Assembly: GCA_914767885.1 (NCBI GenBank)
Contig: CAJZBQ010000051.1
Location: 504,001-568,000, forward strand
From: Blepharisma stoltei
Taxonomy: Eukaryota > Ciliophora > Heterotrichea > Heterotrichida > Blepharismidae
Length of the DNA stretch: 64,000 nucleotides
Direction: 5' to 3'
Under the pieces are notes generated by a model, which saw only the letters and a list, made by a program, of their open reading frames with translations, made no database searches and had not been told where the DNA came from. Below are positions 10,205-21,112 of this stretch, one piece after another; position 1 is the first letter of the stretch; every line of letters begins with the position of its first letter. Made by a program: the position numbers and the translations under genes.

Positions 10205-11890
10205 ATGATCAAGTCTCTATTCAGTTTAAAATGCAGATTTTTCTCTTTTAAGCATGTCAAAATCGAGTTTGATGACAAAGCAAGATATATGCTATGAAGA
10301 GGAATTGAAGACGTAAATAAAACAGTCTCAATTACATTAGGACCAAAGGTAAAAATTATTCAGGGAAAAAATGCAGCAATTGAGTACGAACTTGGTCCTC
10401 CAAAGATAACAAAAGATGGGGTCACTGTGGTAAAGCATATTGAGTTTCCAGATAACCAAAGAGACCTTGGATGCAGACTCATCAAATTCCCAGCTCATGA
10501 ATCAAATAATCATGCAGGAGACGGCACAACTACAACAACAATTATCGCTTCACATTTAATTGAAAAAGGTTTAAAATATCTCAAAAGAGGAGTTCACCCA
10601 ATAGCTTTGAAGGAAAGCCTTGTATACGCTTCTAATTTGGTAGAAAATTATTTAAAATCCAAATGCATCCCTGTTACATCTGAAAGTGAGCTTTTGGCGA
10701 TAGCAAAAGTATCTTGCAATCATGATGAATATAATGCAAACTTAGTAACGCAAGCTGTCCTATCTACTGGGAAAAATGGAACTATTATGATAGAAGAAGG
10801 AGCTGACTTTGATAATGCTTTAATTGTAAGGAATATGTAGCTAGCTGATGGGTTTACTATGATGAGAGGCGCAGCAAATGAATTTTTCATGCAAAATCAA
10901 GGACATCCTGAGTAATTTTTATGCAGCATTCGCTTGGAAAACCCTTTAATTTTGACTTGTGCTTTTAAAATTCATAAGCTTGATCAAATTATCAACATAT
11001 TGGAGTATGCTAAAAAAACTGGCCGAAGTCTTGTTATTGCTGCTGAAGATATTGATAAAGAAGCCTTATCAACTATCTTGCTAAATCATCAAAAAGGTGA
11101 GCTGCAAATTTGTGCCATAAACTTTCCATATGAGCATAACATCGAAATTTTGTATGATTTTTCCTCTATAGTAGGCAGTAAAGTTCATAGTGAGTTGACC
11201 TTTAAAACTTATAGCCCTGATGACTTAGGCTCAGCTCGAAGGGTCAACATAGAAAGAGACCAAACTTTAGTATTTGGAGGAAAAGGAGACCCAAAAGAAA
11301 GAATTGAGACTATTGAAAACGACTTGAGAAATACCCAGGATCATGACCAAAGAAGTGTCTATAAAATTAGACTCCAAAGGCTATACGGGAAAATGGCTGT
11401 GATTGAAATCGGCATTGGAGGAGGGCAAATGGAAATCCAAGAAAGGCGTGATAGGGTTGTGGACTCTCTTAATTCAGTGAAAACTGCTCTAAGCGAAGGT
11501 TTTTTGCCTGGAGGTGGCTCAGCCTTATTATATGCAGCAAGAATGCTATCCAAAATAAGAACAAACACAGAAAAAGATATAGGAGTTAGGATATTACAAG
11601 AATCATTAATGCTTCCATGCGAGCAAATTGTTATTAACACAGATTATGGGCTGGCTGCAATTGATGAGATGTGAAACTCTGAAGATGAGGAGATTGGTCT
11701 TAACGCAAACACAGGAAAATTAGTAAATTTAATTGATGAAGGAATAATTGATAGCGCTCATGTAGTAATTCAAGCCTTAAGAGGAGCATGCTCACTAGCT
11801 CAACTTGTGCTTTCTACAAGTGCAGTCATTGTGAGGGAAAAGAAATATGTTCCGACCCTCTTATCTGAATATAGAAAAGAATTATTTTAA
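10205..11890 (+). CDS. HSP60: HSP60/GroEL-type mitochondrial chaperonin
   Basis: About 546 aa after three 15-nt introns; GroEL is about 548 aa. The N terminus MIKSLFSLKCRFFSFKH is a good mitochondrial presequence. It is followed by FDDKARYMLWRGIEDV (typical FG..AR..ML.GV), TLGPKGKNAAIE, ITKDGVTV and the ATP-binding GDGTTTTT. Further on come a KVSCNHD apical segment, LPGGGSALLYAA near the GAGGGVAL site, and a C-terminal domain reading DEGIIDSAHVV. The sequence is divergent from standard HSP60 (for example GCRLIKFPAHESNNH in place of GAQMVKEVASKTND). It may therefore be a fast-evolving or specialised paralogue. It contains no IES, like the other housekeeping gene eL14. Start chosen at the ATG giving the presequence; an in-frame TAA lies just upstream. 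Confidence 0.9.
10349..10363 (+). other. Cryptic in-frame 15-nt intron in HSP60
   Basis: GTAAAAATTATTCAG is a multiple of three without a stop, so it can be read as VKIIQ. Removing it turns GPKVKIIQGKN into the conserved GPKGKN, so it is almost certainly an intron. Confidence 0.85.
10826..10840 (+). other. 15-nt intron 2 of HSP60
   Basis: GTAAGGAATATGTAG between ...DNALI and LADGFTMMRG; it contains an in-frame TAG if retained. Confidence 0.9.
10912..10926 (+). other. 15-nt intron 3 of HSP60
   Basis: GTAATTTTTATGCAG splits GA|C. Removal joins NQGHP to DIRLENPLIL. Confidence 0.9.
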
Positions 11891-12407
11891 AATCTTTTAA
11901 TGTTTTCTAATTTTTATATTTAATATTTAAATTTGAATTATGATAATGACTAAAACCTTGCATAGCAACTTAGACTTCTGCTAATAACATTAAATAAATT
12001 AAATAGTTTTAAACTTTTCAAATTAAATTTCTAATATATAAATTCAGTTAGCATCCCCTTTAGAAAAGGAACAATATATTTTGCTCGCCAACGAGAGGGG
12101 ATTAATTATTTTAAAATTTTAAAATCCACCATATTCTCAAATTTTAATGAAAAATTTTATCCCATTTATAATTTTTTTTGAATACTTACATTAATAATTT
12201 GCTTGATATTTAATTACTTATAAAATACATTTATACAAAAAATCGTTGTATTAAGTAAGTTTCCTCACCAGCAAACTAAGGCTAATTTTTTCTCTAAAAA
12301 TATTATTTTTTAGCAAGGAGTAAATTATATTACAAAGTCAATTTGCATTTGGAAGGTTATTTCCCATTTAAATATTGCAAAACATCATTATTTCTTGAAT
12401 ATTTAAT
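11891..12407. other. Intergenic DNA with a possible decayed IES
   Basis: AT-rich spacer between two plus-strand genes. A degenerate pair, TTAGCATCCCCTTTAG near 12046 and GCAAGGAGTAA near 12315, could be the worn ends of an old element. Otherwise nothing recognised. Confidence 0.3.
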
Positions 12408-14036
12408 ATGACATTTTTCAAAAAGAGCTACGAAGGACTATGAAAGTCTATAATAAGACCCAAAAGGGAAATCTATGATTTAGGCGATCTTGGCCCAGCA
12501 GAGTTTACAATAGAGAATCGAAGATACCAAAGAAACGATATAATTCTTTATAATCAAAGAAATATGAAACTTGTCTGCTCGCTCTTTGAGCCTATCCCAG
12601 AGCAGAGAATAGAAAAAAGGCTACCATGCGTTATATTTCTCCATGGGAATTGCAGTTCAAGATTAGAGGGAATAAATACTTTACACACGCTTTTACCTTT
12701 AAACATAACAGTATTTTGTTTTGACATGTCTGGATCTGGGCTTAGTGACGGGGAGTATGTTACGTTGGGATGATATGAGAGAGATGACGTAGCTTGTGTA
12801 ATTGATTATTTAAGAAGTACAGAAAAAGTTTCATATATTGGACTCTGGGGACGAAGCATGGGAGCTGTGACAGCACTGATGCATGGACATCGAGACCCAT
12901 CAATAGCAGCGATGGTTATTGACAGCCCCTTTTCTTCTATGAGTGTATTGTTAAAAGAAATTGCAAAGGATTATACAAGAGTTCCTGGGTTTTTGGTTTC
13001 CTTACTCCTCCCAGCTCTTTTAATTTTTCAAAAACATTGGTAAAATTTGTAATTCAACACCTTAAAAATTTGTTTTCAATAGGAAAATTTTATCGGTGAA
13101 ATTCTAATTTTTATAAAACTAGTTTTGACTAAATTTTTAAGACAAAATGCAATTAGAATGTTATTTAAACAGTTTTCACACTGAATCGATTAATTCATTC
13201 TATTCAATTCTTCATAAAAATAAATAAATTCAAGTCATTTGCTCAATTTATATTTTTTTTTAAAATTGTAAAAAAATTAAAGATGAAAATAGTAATTTTG
13301 AAAAAAAAATAGTATTAATCAAATTTAATTAAAAGTTTAAGGAGAATTCTCTTTAACAGTTTTAATTTTTATTTTTTTCTTCATAAAAATAATTAAAATT
13401 TAAATAATTGTGTTGATTTATTTTTTTAAAATATTTTTTAAGAAAAATTTAAACATGGATTTTTTTTAAAGGAAATTAACCCCCTTTAAAAGGGAATATG
13501 AATTTTTGTTTCAATTTAAATGAGGGAAGTTAGCAAAAGGGTGTGTTAAAAAGACAATCAGAAAAAAGGCTAATTTCAACTTATTTGAATTAGAGCCAAT
13601 TAAGCATGTAGACAAGTGCTTCATTCCTGCTCTCTTCGTAGCAGCTAATCAAGATGAATTAATAAAGCCGCATCATTCTGAAAGATTGCATGATAAGTAT
13701 GCAGGAGAAAAAAGCTTGATTATTGTGGATGGAGATCATAATTCTGATAGGCCGCAATACGCATTGGATTCCATTGGAATTTTTTTTTATAACACTTTAC
13801 AGTGTGAAAATTCTTGGATGATTTCCCATGAGGAAGAACGAAAAATGTCTGATAATTTACTAATCCCAATGCAAGAAGATTTTCAATCCACAAGCGTAAG
13901 TGAACTGCGGCTTCTTGAATCCCAATCATTTTCTTTATATTATCCTAAATTAACAGAAGAAGAACAGAAAAAATTTGATGAAGAAAATCAAAGATTAATG
14001 CAGAATTTAGGGTATTTAAATACAAATAGTGTCTAA
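12408..14036 (+). CDS. Alpha/beta hydrolase (serine hydrolase), one IES
   Basis: About 372 aa after removing 13023-13532. The fold and catalytic triad are visible. An oxyanion segment CVIFLHGNCSSR is followed by the DMSGSGLSDGEY loop. The nucleophile elbow is GLWGRSMGAVTAL (Ser at about residue 150). The acid lies in VAANQDELIKP and the His in VDGDHNSDRP. The architecture resembles ABHD17/BEM46-like hydrolases, some of which depalmitoylate proteins; the substrate here is unknown. Excision joins LLLPALL to AKGCVKKTIRKKANF, matching the family's 'basic helix' after the Ser segment. One UGA-Trp falls at GWYERDD. The C-terminal tail is Glu/Gln-rich. Confidence 0.9.
13023..13532. mobile_element. 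Diverged family B IES in hydrolase gene
   Basis: 510 bp between TTA 13020-13022 and TTA 13530-13532. The right end (GTTTCAATTTAAATGAGGG) and the interior match family B. The left end has diverged, and an extra copy of a CCCCTTTAAAAGGG motif lies near 13480. Excision restores the frame. Confidence 0.8.
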
Positions 14037-14052
14037 TTTAATTTTTGTATGC

Positions 14053-15528
14053 TTAACCTGAAATATCTAGTGACTCCTCTAAGTTTGTATCACGCTTTTC
14101 GTTGCACGATCTCAAAACAAAAATTTTATTTCCGTCCTCACTCAATACAAGGCAAAAACCGTTTCCTCTTACTTCCCATACGTGAGTAAACAAAACTTTT
14201 TTGTTCGCTCAAGAAGGGAGTTAATTCTTTTTTTTAAAAAATTTATATATAAATTTTATAGTAAATTTTCTTTTCGAAATTCAAAAAAAATCCCAATTCG
14301 AAATAATTGGAAACCAATATTAGTTTAATTTGTAAAATTTATGTTTTAAGATACAAGCTGTCTAAAATTAAACAGAATTAGCTAGAGATTTCATATAATA
14401 ACTATCAAATTTTTTTTCGCTTGCGAAAAATAGGGATTTCCCAATGGTTTTGTTCGCTCAGGAAGGGGGATTAGAGATTTATTTTGACTAGAAATAATTT
14501 CCGCACATCATGTTTTGATAGACTTCAGAATAAGCTTTTCATCTACAACTCTTTTTTTATCTGTATGGGAGAACTTCCCATCAAACAATAAGATAACAAG
14601 ATGAATCAAGAGGCATACTGAAATCAAAAGAATTCCAATTTCAGTCAGGACTTTGTCATCCAGATAATAAGCGTCTAAAATAACAAAAATAAAAAAAACT
14701 AACTCCCCCCCCATCCTTGATCGAACGACTCGTCATCGTTCGATCAAGTATGGGGGTTAAAAAAAATTTTTTGGGAAAACAATTTTATATATAAAATAAA
14801 AAATATATATATATATATTTTTTTTTTATTTACTTTTAAATAAGAGGGTTAAGAGTATTTAATAATTATTTTTACAGCTAAAAATTGAATTAATTTCATA
14901 AAATACCAATTTTTTAATTTTTGATTTATTAGTTACCCTTTTAAACTGTATAAATTTTAATTTGTTCATATTAAATTAATTTTTTTTTTAAAAATTTTAA
15001 AGAATCTCTATTTTATTAGATTATTGAGTTTTTAAGCCTAGGTTGATGATTAAATCACTTCGGATGGTTGATTCCGCAGCTTTCTGTCATCTCAAAGCTC
15101 TGAAAATAACTTCATTATGTACATCTTCCCAAGCTTTTGATAAATAATATACTTTTTATATATAAAAATTTGCATGATATGAAAATCGTTCGATCAATGA
15201 TGGGGGTTAATTTCTCCAATTTTTAGGAATTTTTACAGTCAATCGTTCGATCAAGGATGGGGGGGAGTAAGATCAATAAAGCACTTACACCAAGCAGCTT
15301 CATAGTAGCACTTTCACTTGAGTGCTCGGAAGAAGCTCCAGCCAAGATAATGTTGCTATTCGGTGTCGATATTCTTTTATTTATTTTATCAATAATAGAG
15401 TCACAAAGTCGATTAATTTCATCAAATTCATAATTTATACTCAGCGGTTTAAAAGTCATAGAATCAAAATTGAAAATATACCTGAGAACCTCATCCCCAT
15501 GGCCAGCTATTTCATCATATTTTAGCAT
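14053..15528 (-). CDS. Small two-TM membrane protein, unknown function (two IESs)
   Basis: About 201 aa after removing 14172-14473 and 14703-15270. The soluble N-terminal part (about 75 residues) begins MLKYDEIAGHGDEVLRYIF. Two hydrophobic segments follow, about residues 80-100 (LLGVSALLILVFFIFVIL, rebuilt across a family C insert) and 110-130 (IGILLISVCLLIHLVILLF). The last 70 residues are soluble. It lies 12 bp from TRM6 and is transcribed in the same direction. No family recognised. Confidence 0.75.
14172..14473. mobile_element. Family A IES in two-TM protein gene
   Basis: 302 bp between TTA 14169-14171 and TTA 14471-14473. Ends TTCCCATACGTGAGTAAAC and GTTCGCTCAGGAAGGGG. Excision joins NKSL to RGNGFCLVLSEDG. 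Confidence 0.87.
14703..15270. mobile_element. Family C IES in two-TM protein gene
   Basis: 568 bp between TAA 14700-14702 and TAA 15268-15270. Each end carries two copies of the CGTTCGATCAAGGATGGGG motif: the left pair as a short hairpin, the right pair as direct copies about 60 bp apart. Excision rebuilds the first TM helix. A second copy lies at 47312-47886. Confidence 0.9.
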
Positions 15529-15539
15529 TTATTACAAAA

Positions 15540-16523
15540 TTAAGAAATTTCACTAATAACTTTATTGCCTGAAACAATGTAGCCTCCACTTGAACCCTGC
15601 CTAGAATTCATATTTGGATGTGTCCTCTCTGGCAACACCTGAAATTCTCTTGTCCATATTTCTTCCAAGCAAACATTGACTGCTAAGGTTTCTTTAATGA
15701 GCCATTCGTAAACTATTGCAACCTGCATTAAGTCTTGACTGTATGTAGAAATAGTACCTGAAGGCCTTAGCAAAGGCAAATATTTTTCGAGTATTTCTTT
15801 TAAAGGCTCTTGGCTTGCCACTATTAAAGAGTCATAAGTGCCAGCAGGGTTTTCAGGCAATACATGTGAAATTCTTTCAGAATTTACTTTAATCCCAAAG
15901 TATTTCAGATTATGGTCTCTATAATGTGCATGCCTAACCACACTTACAGTTCCAGTTGTTTTTTCTAAAACTGAACCGAGCAAAATCCCACCAATATCGT
16001 CATAAACTAAAACAGCGCAATCAGAATGAATGTTTCCTAATGCCAATAAATTGTGCAAAGCGTCTGAGCGAATTGATTTGGAAGGCTTTTGAGAGTATTG
16101 TGTGTCTGCAATATTTCCTGGAGTCGCTCTAAGAATTTTAAAGAGCGCTAAATGCTTGTTTTTCTTTTTTCGTAAGTATTTTTCTTGAGAAAATTGTGTT
16201 TTCATGTTGAAAGTTTTACTATTCTGAACAAGGGTATTAATGAGAGCTTCGCCTCCTTCAGAATTACGAATTTCGATGATTTCTTCAGAAGTCAAAGTTT
16301 GCGCTGTATTATCGTCGATAAATCCTCGGTTATCCCCAGTTACAGGTCCGTCATAAGTGTCTTCTCCACTTGCAAGCTCTGGCTCACCATTCTTGACTTG
16401 ATAAACTCGATTGTACAAGAGTTCAGGACTTAACTTCACAAACTGCTTTCCAACTTTTACTTTCCCTCTAAGCTGAACAAGAGATCGAGGACCTGACATG
16501 ACCTGAAGAACAACCCAGCTCAT
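15540..16523 (-). CDS. TRM6: TRM6, tRNA m1A58 methyltransferase non-catalytic subunit
   Basis: 327 aa, uninterrupted. TRM6 (Gcd10) binds tRNA and pairs with TRM61 to make 1-methyladenosine-58. The N-terminal barrel segment contains FVKLSPELLYNRVYQV. The conserved core reads RGFIDDNTAQTLTSEEIIEI, followed by LVQNSKTF, then QEKYLRKKKNKH. The Rossmann-like C-terminal half has CAVLVYDDIGGILLGSVLEK, VRHAHYRDHN and a LLRPSG segment. The catalytic SAM-binding Gly motif of TRM61 is absent, as expected for TRM6. Confidence 0.92.
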   Translation of the reverse strand: MSWVVLQVMSGPRSLVQLRGKVKVGKQFVKLSPELLYNRVYQVKNGEPELASGEDTYDGPVTGDNRGFIDDNTAQTLTSEEIIEIRNSEGGEALINTLVQNSKTFNMKTQFSQEKYLRKKKNKHLALFKILRATPGNIADTQYSQKPSKSIRSDALHNLLALGNIHSDCAVLVYDDIGGILLGSVLEKTTGTVSVVRHAHYRDHNLKYFGIKVNSERISHVLPENPAGTYDSLIVASQEPLKEILEKYLPLLRPSGTISTYSQDLMQVAIVYEWLIKETLAVNVCLEEIWTREFQVLPERTHPNMNSRQGSSGGYIVSGNKVISEIS

Positions 16524-16802
16524 AATTAAAGAATATAATTAATTATTAAAGCAGAGAAGATATTGATGTTTAAATGACAATTTGGGGATAAACATTTCAG
16601 ATCAATACTGAGATATTTATTCTTTACAGAAGGCACTTTGGAAAGCCCAAAACAGCAGATATTACTTATTGCACTTATTTTTTCTATTTATCTTGATTGC
16701 AATTATATTTATTCTCTTTTATAGAGTATATTAATAAATTACACAATATATGGTTTTATGTTAATAAAACATCATATTATATCCTTAAATTACCTTTAAA
16801 AT

Positions 16803-19318
16803 CTAGTCACTTCACGCGTTTTCTTCAATTTCCCTCCTTTTCGGAGCTTGAGTTCCACATCGCTTTTGTTTTGAATACCTTTTAATTAATTCATCATATT
16901 CATTTATAGGTCCTTCATCCTCAAAGTTTTTTACCAATCTATACCTTTTATAGCTGTTTTCCCAATGCTCCAAATTTGATTTTAATTGGCCTATACAGCA
17001 TTTTTCAATATCCTCTGACTCTAAATAATCATTTAAAGCTCTGTAAAGCGGAACAGCAATATTTTTGATGAATCCTGCTTGCGATTTTGTAACATCAGTT
17101 GCTTCTCTATCACAGTACATAGATACTGGCAAATTGCTTTTCTTTTCTAAATCTCCCTGAGTGAAGAATTCTTCACATACAAGAAGAGTCCACCTCTCGT
17201 GAAGATCCAAAATCTTTGCTGAGTGTCCTATATCTGCAGCTTTGATGCTCATCTTCATGACGTCAATTCTTTGTTCAGGGGTATCTAAAGGTTTTAATGG
17301 ATTATTCACTGTTTTTGCTCTAAATTGACCTAATAAGTCAAAATGTCTGCCCATATCAGTTGCCAAGATCATGTCAATGATCTGTTTCCTTGCAACGCAT
17401 CAGTGTTCCGTATCAAGATGCTTTAGAATATTTTTGTCGCTATCTTGCATGAGTTGGAAAACTATTGCTGAGTGCATGCTTTCTAATACAGAGATATCAT
17501 TATATCTTATTGCGAGTTCATCTTTTTTATTGATAAGAAAGCGGTTTGTATAGCCAGGGTGGGCTACATCATGCCCTAAATTGGCTATGACCGATGTGAG
17601 AATTTCAATCTCTGTTAGGTATTCAGCAAGTCTTGACTTGCTAACAAAATAAAAAAAAGATGCCAATACATCTGCTGCATGTGCAGAGTTATGATAGGGG
17701 TTTGCTTTATAATGCATTTCTAATTCCTCAAGGAACGATATGTACAGATCGTCGTCTAAATTAAAAGCCTCATCAAGCCTATACTTTTGAATGCAATATT
17801 TACCAATGATTACGAGCGGCCTTCCTTCAGTGCATTCTTTTAAGAAAAAGGTGTTAAAGTTTCATTGTTTTCCGACTTGCTTGAGGATTCCAATGAGTTC
17901 ATCAACATCATATTTCATGGTGACTTCTGAAGTTTTTAGAGTTCTGAATTTATTTGGCCTTCTCACTTCGAGCATGTTGTGATTGCTTCAAGTCTGCTGA
18001 CTCCTCCTTTAATTAGAATAAAATATAGCTGAAGCTCGATTTTTTGGTTATTTAACTCTCTTTAAATTTGAATAAATTTTTTTTAAACAGGAAAATTTTT
18101 ATAACTAAAAATAATAATTTTATAAATGAGTTTTAATCTAATTGAACGGAAAAACTGCGAGTAGAATACTATAAACACTGATACAATTAATTTTTTAATT
18201 AATTCTTTAAAATAATTATAGATATCATTTTTTTTAAAAAAATATAATTAACCCCTTTTAAATTGGAACAGGATTATTTATTCCAATTTAAACGTGGGGG
18301 AGTGAATAAAAAGCTGGTCGTCTTTATCCATTCCTTTAGTGAGGATTTCTATATCTGTGGAGTAAATGTTGTTTTTGGAGCCGAGGAGTTTCATAAACTT
18401 GTTCAAGTGATCGAACACTTTTGAGAGCTTCGGTCGCAAATCTGAAGGGGTTTTATCAAGCATTGTTTCTATCACTTCTATGGACTCTCTTACTCCTATT
18501 GCGACTTCTTCAATCTCACTTTTGGGCTTTTCATCCTCTGGCTTTTTCGGATCAGATTCTGGGATCGTTGTGCAGCCTCTGACAATGTTGAAATTGGTCC
18601 TAGCTCGGATTTCTTCTCTATAAAAAGTCTTCGTTTCAAATATCACCATCAGCAGATACGATCCAGCTTCACATAGAGTAAGCTCAATCGGCCTGTCTAT
18701 CTGCAAATGGACCACTAAAAATAAGATATCGATCAAAAGGCTCCAAATAGCATATTCCAAATAGTTGGTGTGCAGGATAAATTTCGAAATCGCCAGCATC
18801 ATTATTAGGCCGAACATACACGAAAAACAATTTTGAGGGTCACCTCCAAAAATTCAGTTTTGGATGTGTGTGTCACAAACAATCAATGCTATTGCTGTTG
18901 AAATATATGTAAACTGTAATAGATCAGACCGTAATCGTCTCAGAAACCTCCCTAAAAATGCTAGGATAAAGACTAATGAGTTAATAAACGTGATTCCCAG
19001 CATAAAACACATCTGAAATTCGAAAATTTCTTTTGTGACGTTATCGGTCACATAGTTGAAGATATAAAATAATGTGTATAAAATTACGATCCCATAATAG
19101 CACATAAAAAAGTTATGTTTTGATACATAGGGATTTTCGTACGGTACTTTGGATTGAGAATGACCGAAAATAATTGCGTCTCTGTAAGCTGTTTCAATTG
19201 ATTTATTTGGGAATTTTAAAGTAAACTTGGGGGCAGGCGGCGTAAAATCTGTAGGTAGAGTTCTTTCTCCGTAATTAATTGTAATTGGGATTGTGGTTGT
19301 TGGGCTTCCAGGTTTCAT
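16803..19318 (-). CDS. PDE: Membrane cyclic nucleotide phosphodiesterase PDE1 (one IES)
   Basis: About 736 aa after removing 18001-18305. Six hydrophobic segments in the first 240 residues (including FFMCYYGIVILYTLF, MCFMLGITFINSLVF and LEYAIWSLLIDILFL) anchor it in a membrane. A linker and the class I PDE catalytic domain (about residues 400-725) follow. Metal-binding motifs are YHNSAHAADV, NLGHDVAHPG and IKAADIGHS, with an SMYCDRE and SQAGFI segment near the nucleotide pocket. It hydrolyses cAMP and/or cGMP. The domain order matches PDE2 at 44611-48099, but the inserts sit at different places, so they arrived after duplication. Two UGA-Trp codons are seen. Confidence 0.93.
18001..18305. mobile_element. 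Family B IES with TGA borders in PDE1
   Basis: 305 bp between TGA 17998-18000 and TGA 18303-18305; there is no TA at either edge. Ends CTCCTCCTTTAATTAG and GGAACA...TTTAAACGTGGGGGAG. Excision leaves QLFIQQTWSNHN in frame. Confidence 0.85.
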
Positions 19319-19897
19319 GTTTTATTAAATATCAAGGTTCTATTATTTCAATTAGCATTCAGAAGCAGTGAAATTAGTCAAAAATCAATAAATGAATCGA
19401 AAGTCAAAGAAGGAAGAATTTTTTTTGATTAATTTTTGTATCAGTTAAAAGGATATATAATGCAACAAATAGATTTGCTTAATTTAAATGAATTAAATTT
19501 TATAGAGTATTTTATTTAGCGAGATGGAGACATAATCAATCGGAAATTTAAATAAAATTAAAGAAAAGCAAATTTTAAATGTCGTGCAGATGGTTTTTAC
19601 TGAACGTAAGATTTTATTTTAAAATGGATTTGAAACAAATGCATTTTTATTTTTTATGCTAGCTTAATATTTCCAGAATTGAACTATGCATATATTTCTT
19701 ATTGATGCTTTGCTGCTATAATATTAATGTTATTATGGGTTTTACTTTTAAATCAATTTTTATGCTTAAAATATTATTTTAATATATATTGCTAAATAAT
19801 ATATGCATTATTTTATTTGAGTTATCTTTACTTTTTTATTACAAAATAGAAGGATCATTTAACATTAAAATAAGTAGTTACGATATAAAGTGCTATA
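19319..19897. other. Intergenic AT-rich spacer
   Basis: No open frame of note, no recognisable repeat. It holds the upstream region of PDE1. Confidence 0.5.
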
Positions 19898-20172
19898 TCC
19901 CCCTTTAAATTGAAACAAAATTTTTATAGGTAAAAATACTAAATTTTTATAAAATTAAATTTGGCCTAATCTAATTAAATATGCATTTAGAGTATTATTT
20001 AAACAGTTTTCACACTAATCGATTAATTTTTGTATTAGTTCTATATTAAAATAAATTAAAATTCAGCAATATTGTGTTCAATTTATATATTTTAAAATTT
20101 ACTTAATAGAGAAAAAATTTAACCCTCGAAATTGGAACAAAATTTGTTGTTCCTTTAAAGGGAGGGGGAGTA
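19898..20172. mobile_element. Intergenic family B IES
   Basis: About 275 bp with left end CCCCCTTTAAATTGAAACAAAA and right end TTGTTCCTTTAAAGGGAGGG, bordered by TA at about 19896 and 20171. The interior matches the other family B copies. Confidence 0.75.
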
Positions 20173-20314
20173 GATATTGTGCTTTGCTTTTTGGGCACAA
20201 GTATGCGGACGATAGTGTTTGGCTATTTTCATATTTTCACAATACTAGGAAACGATACAGACCATCAGTATGATCCATGCACTTGTGCCCAAATTAGCAC
20301 AAGGCACAATATAT
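20173..20314. repeat. Imperfect palindrome next to a family B IES
   Basis: Outer arms GATATTGTGC...GGGCACAAGT (20173-20203) and ACTTGTGCCC...GCACAATAT (20279-20312) are inverted copies around a 75-bp loop. It is TA-flanked and could be a further small IES class. Confidence 0.55.
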
Positions 20315-20394
20315 GATTACTACGAATAAAAAATTAAATTGAAATTAGAGCTCACTATATAAAAGAACTAATTATATCGCTAAATAGAAGCTAA

Positions 20395-20746
20395 CTCCTC
20401 GCCTCCGTGAGCGTGAGCGTGAGCGAACAAAAAAATTGTGTTCGCTCACAGAGTTAATTTTTGTTTTTTAAAACAATTTATATATAAATTTTATAGTAAG
20501 ACATTTTTTACCGAAATTAAAAAAATCCCTATTCGCAAAAATTGGAAAGCAAATATTTATTTAATTAAAAAATTTATGTTTTAAAATGCAAGCTGTTTAA
20601 AATTAAATAGAATTAGAAAGAGATTTCGTTATAATAATTATCACTTATATATTAAAAATTTTTGTTCGCTCACGGAGGGTGGGTTTTTGGGCAAAAAATA
20701 GGGATTTTTCCAATAGTTTTGTTCGCTCACGGAGGCTGGGCAGTAA
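20395..20746. mobile_element. Intergenic family A IES
   Basis: 352 bp between TAA 20392-20394 and TAA 20744-20746. The left end has a GAGCGT repeat expansion (GTGAGCGTGAGCGTGAGCG). Typical AT-rich core. Confidence 0.85.
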
Positions 20747-20747
20747 G

Positions 20748-20876
20748 TTAAATATTTTCAAGCCTGCTTTCAAGCTCTTCAATAAACTTGCAAATTTTTT
20801 CGAGTTCTTGCTGATTGATCCTTTTCTTCTTGTATAATTTTCTACCTCCTTTATAATAAAGAGCAAAGTCTCCGTT
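20748..20876 (-). other. Short coding-like stretch, unassigned
   Basis: One minus-strand frame reads about 42 codons ending ELEKICKFIEELESRLENI-stop, with the look of a coiled coil. No ATG or clear splice site joins it upstream (a TAA lies just 5'). It may be the last exon of a gene, or chance. Confidence 0.3.
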
Positions 20877-21112
20877 TTATACTAAAAGGGTTTAGTTATC
20901 ATTTTTCAATGACCTTTAAAATTTACTAAAAAAATTAAATATTAATTTTTAGCATAACTTTAGAATTCCCTCGTTAGATATATACAGCTCATAGTATCAG
21001 GAATTCCTGCATTTTAGATTTTATTTTAATGAAATTTATTTTAGAAATTTAATTAATACTTAATAGGGAAAATCAAGGTAAAAATGTCTATTACTTAAAA
21101 GTTACGAAATGT

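Noticed and set aside
10084-10278. Minus-strand open frame overlapping the HSP60 start
   Set aside because: No ATG at its beginning, and it overlaps the HSP60 presequence and spacer; no conserved features.
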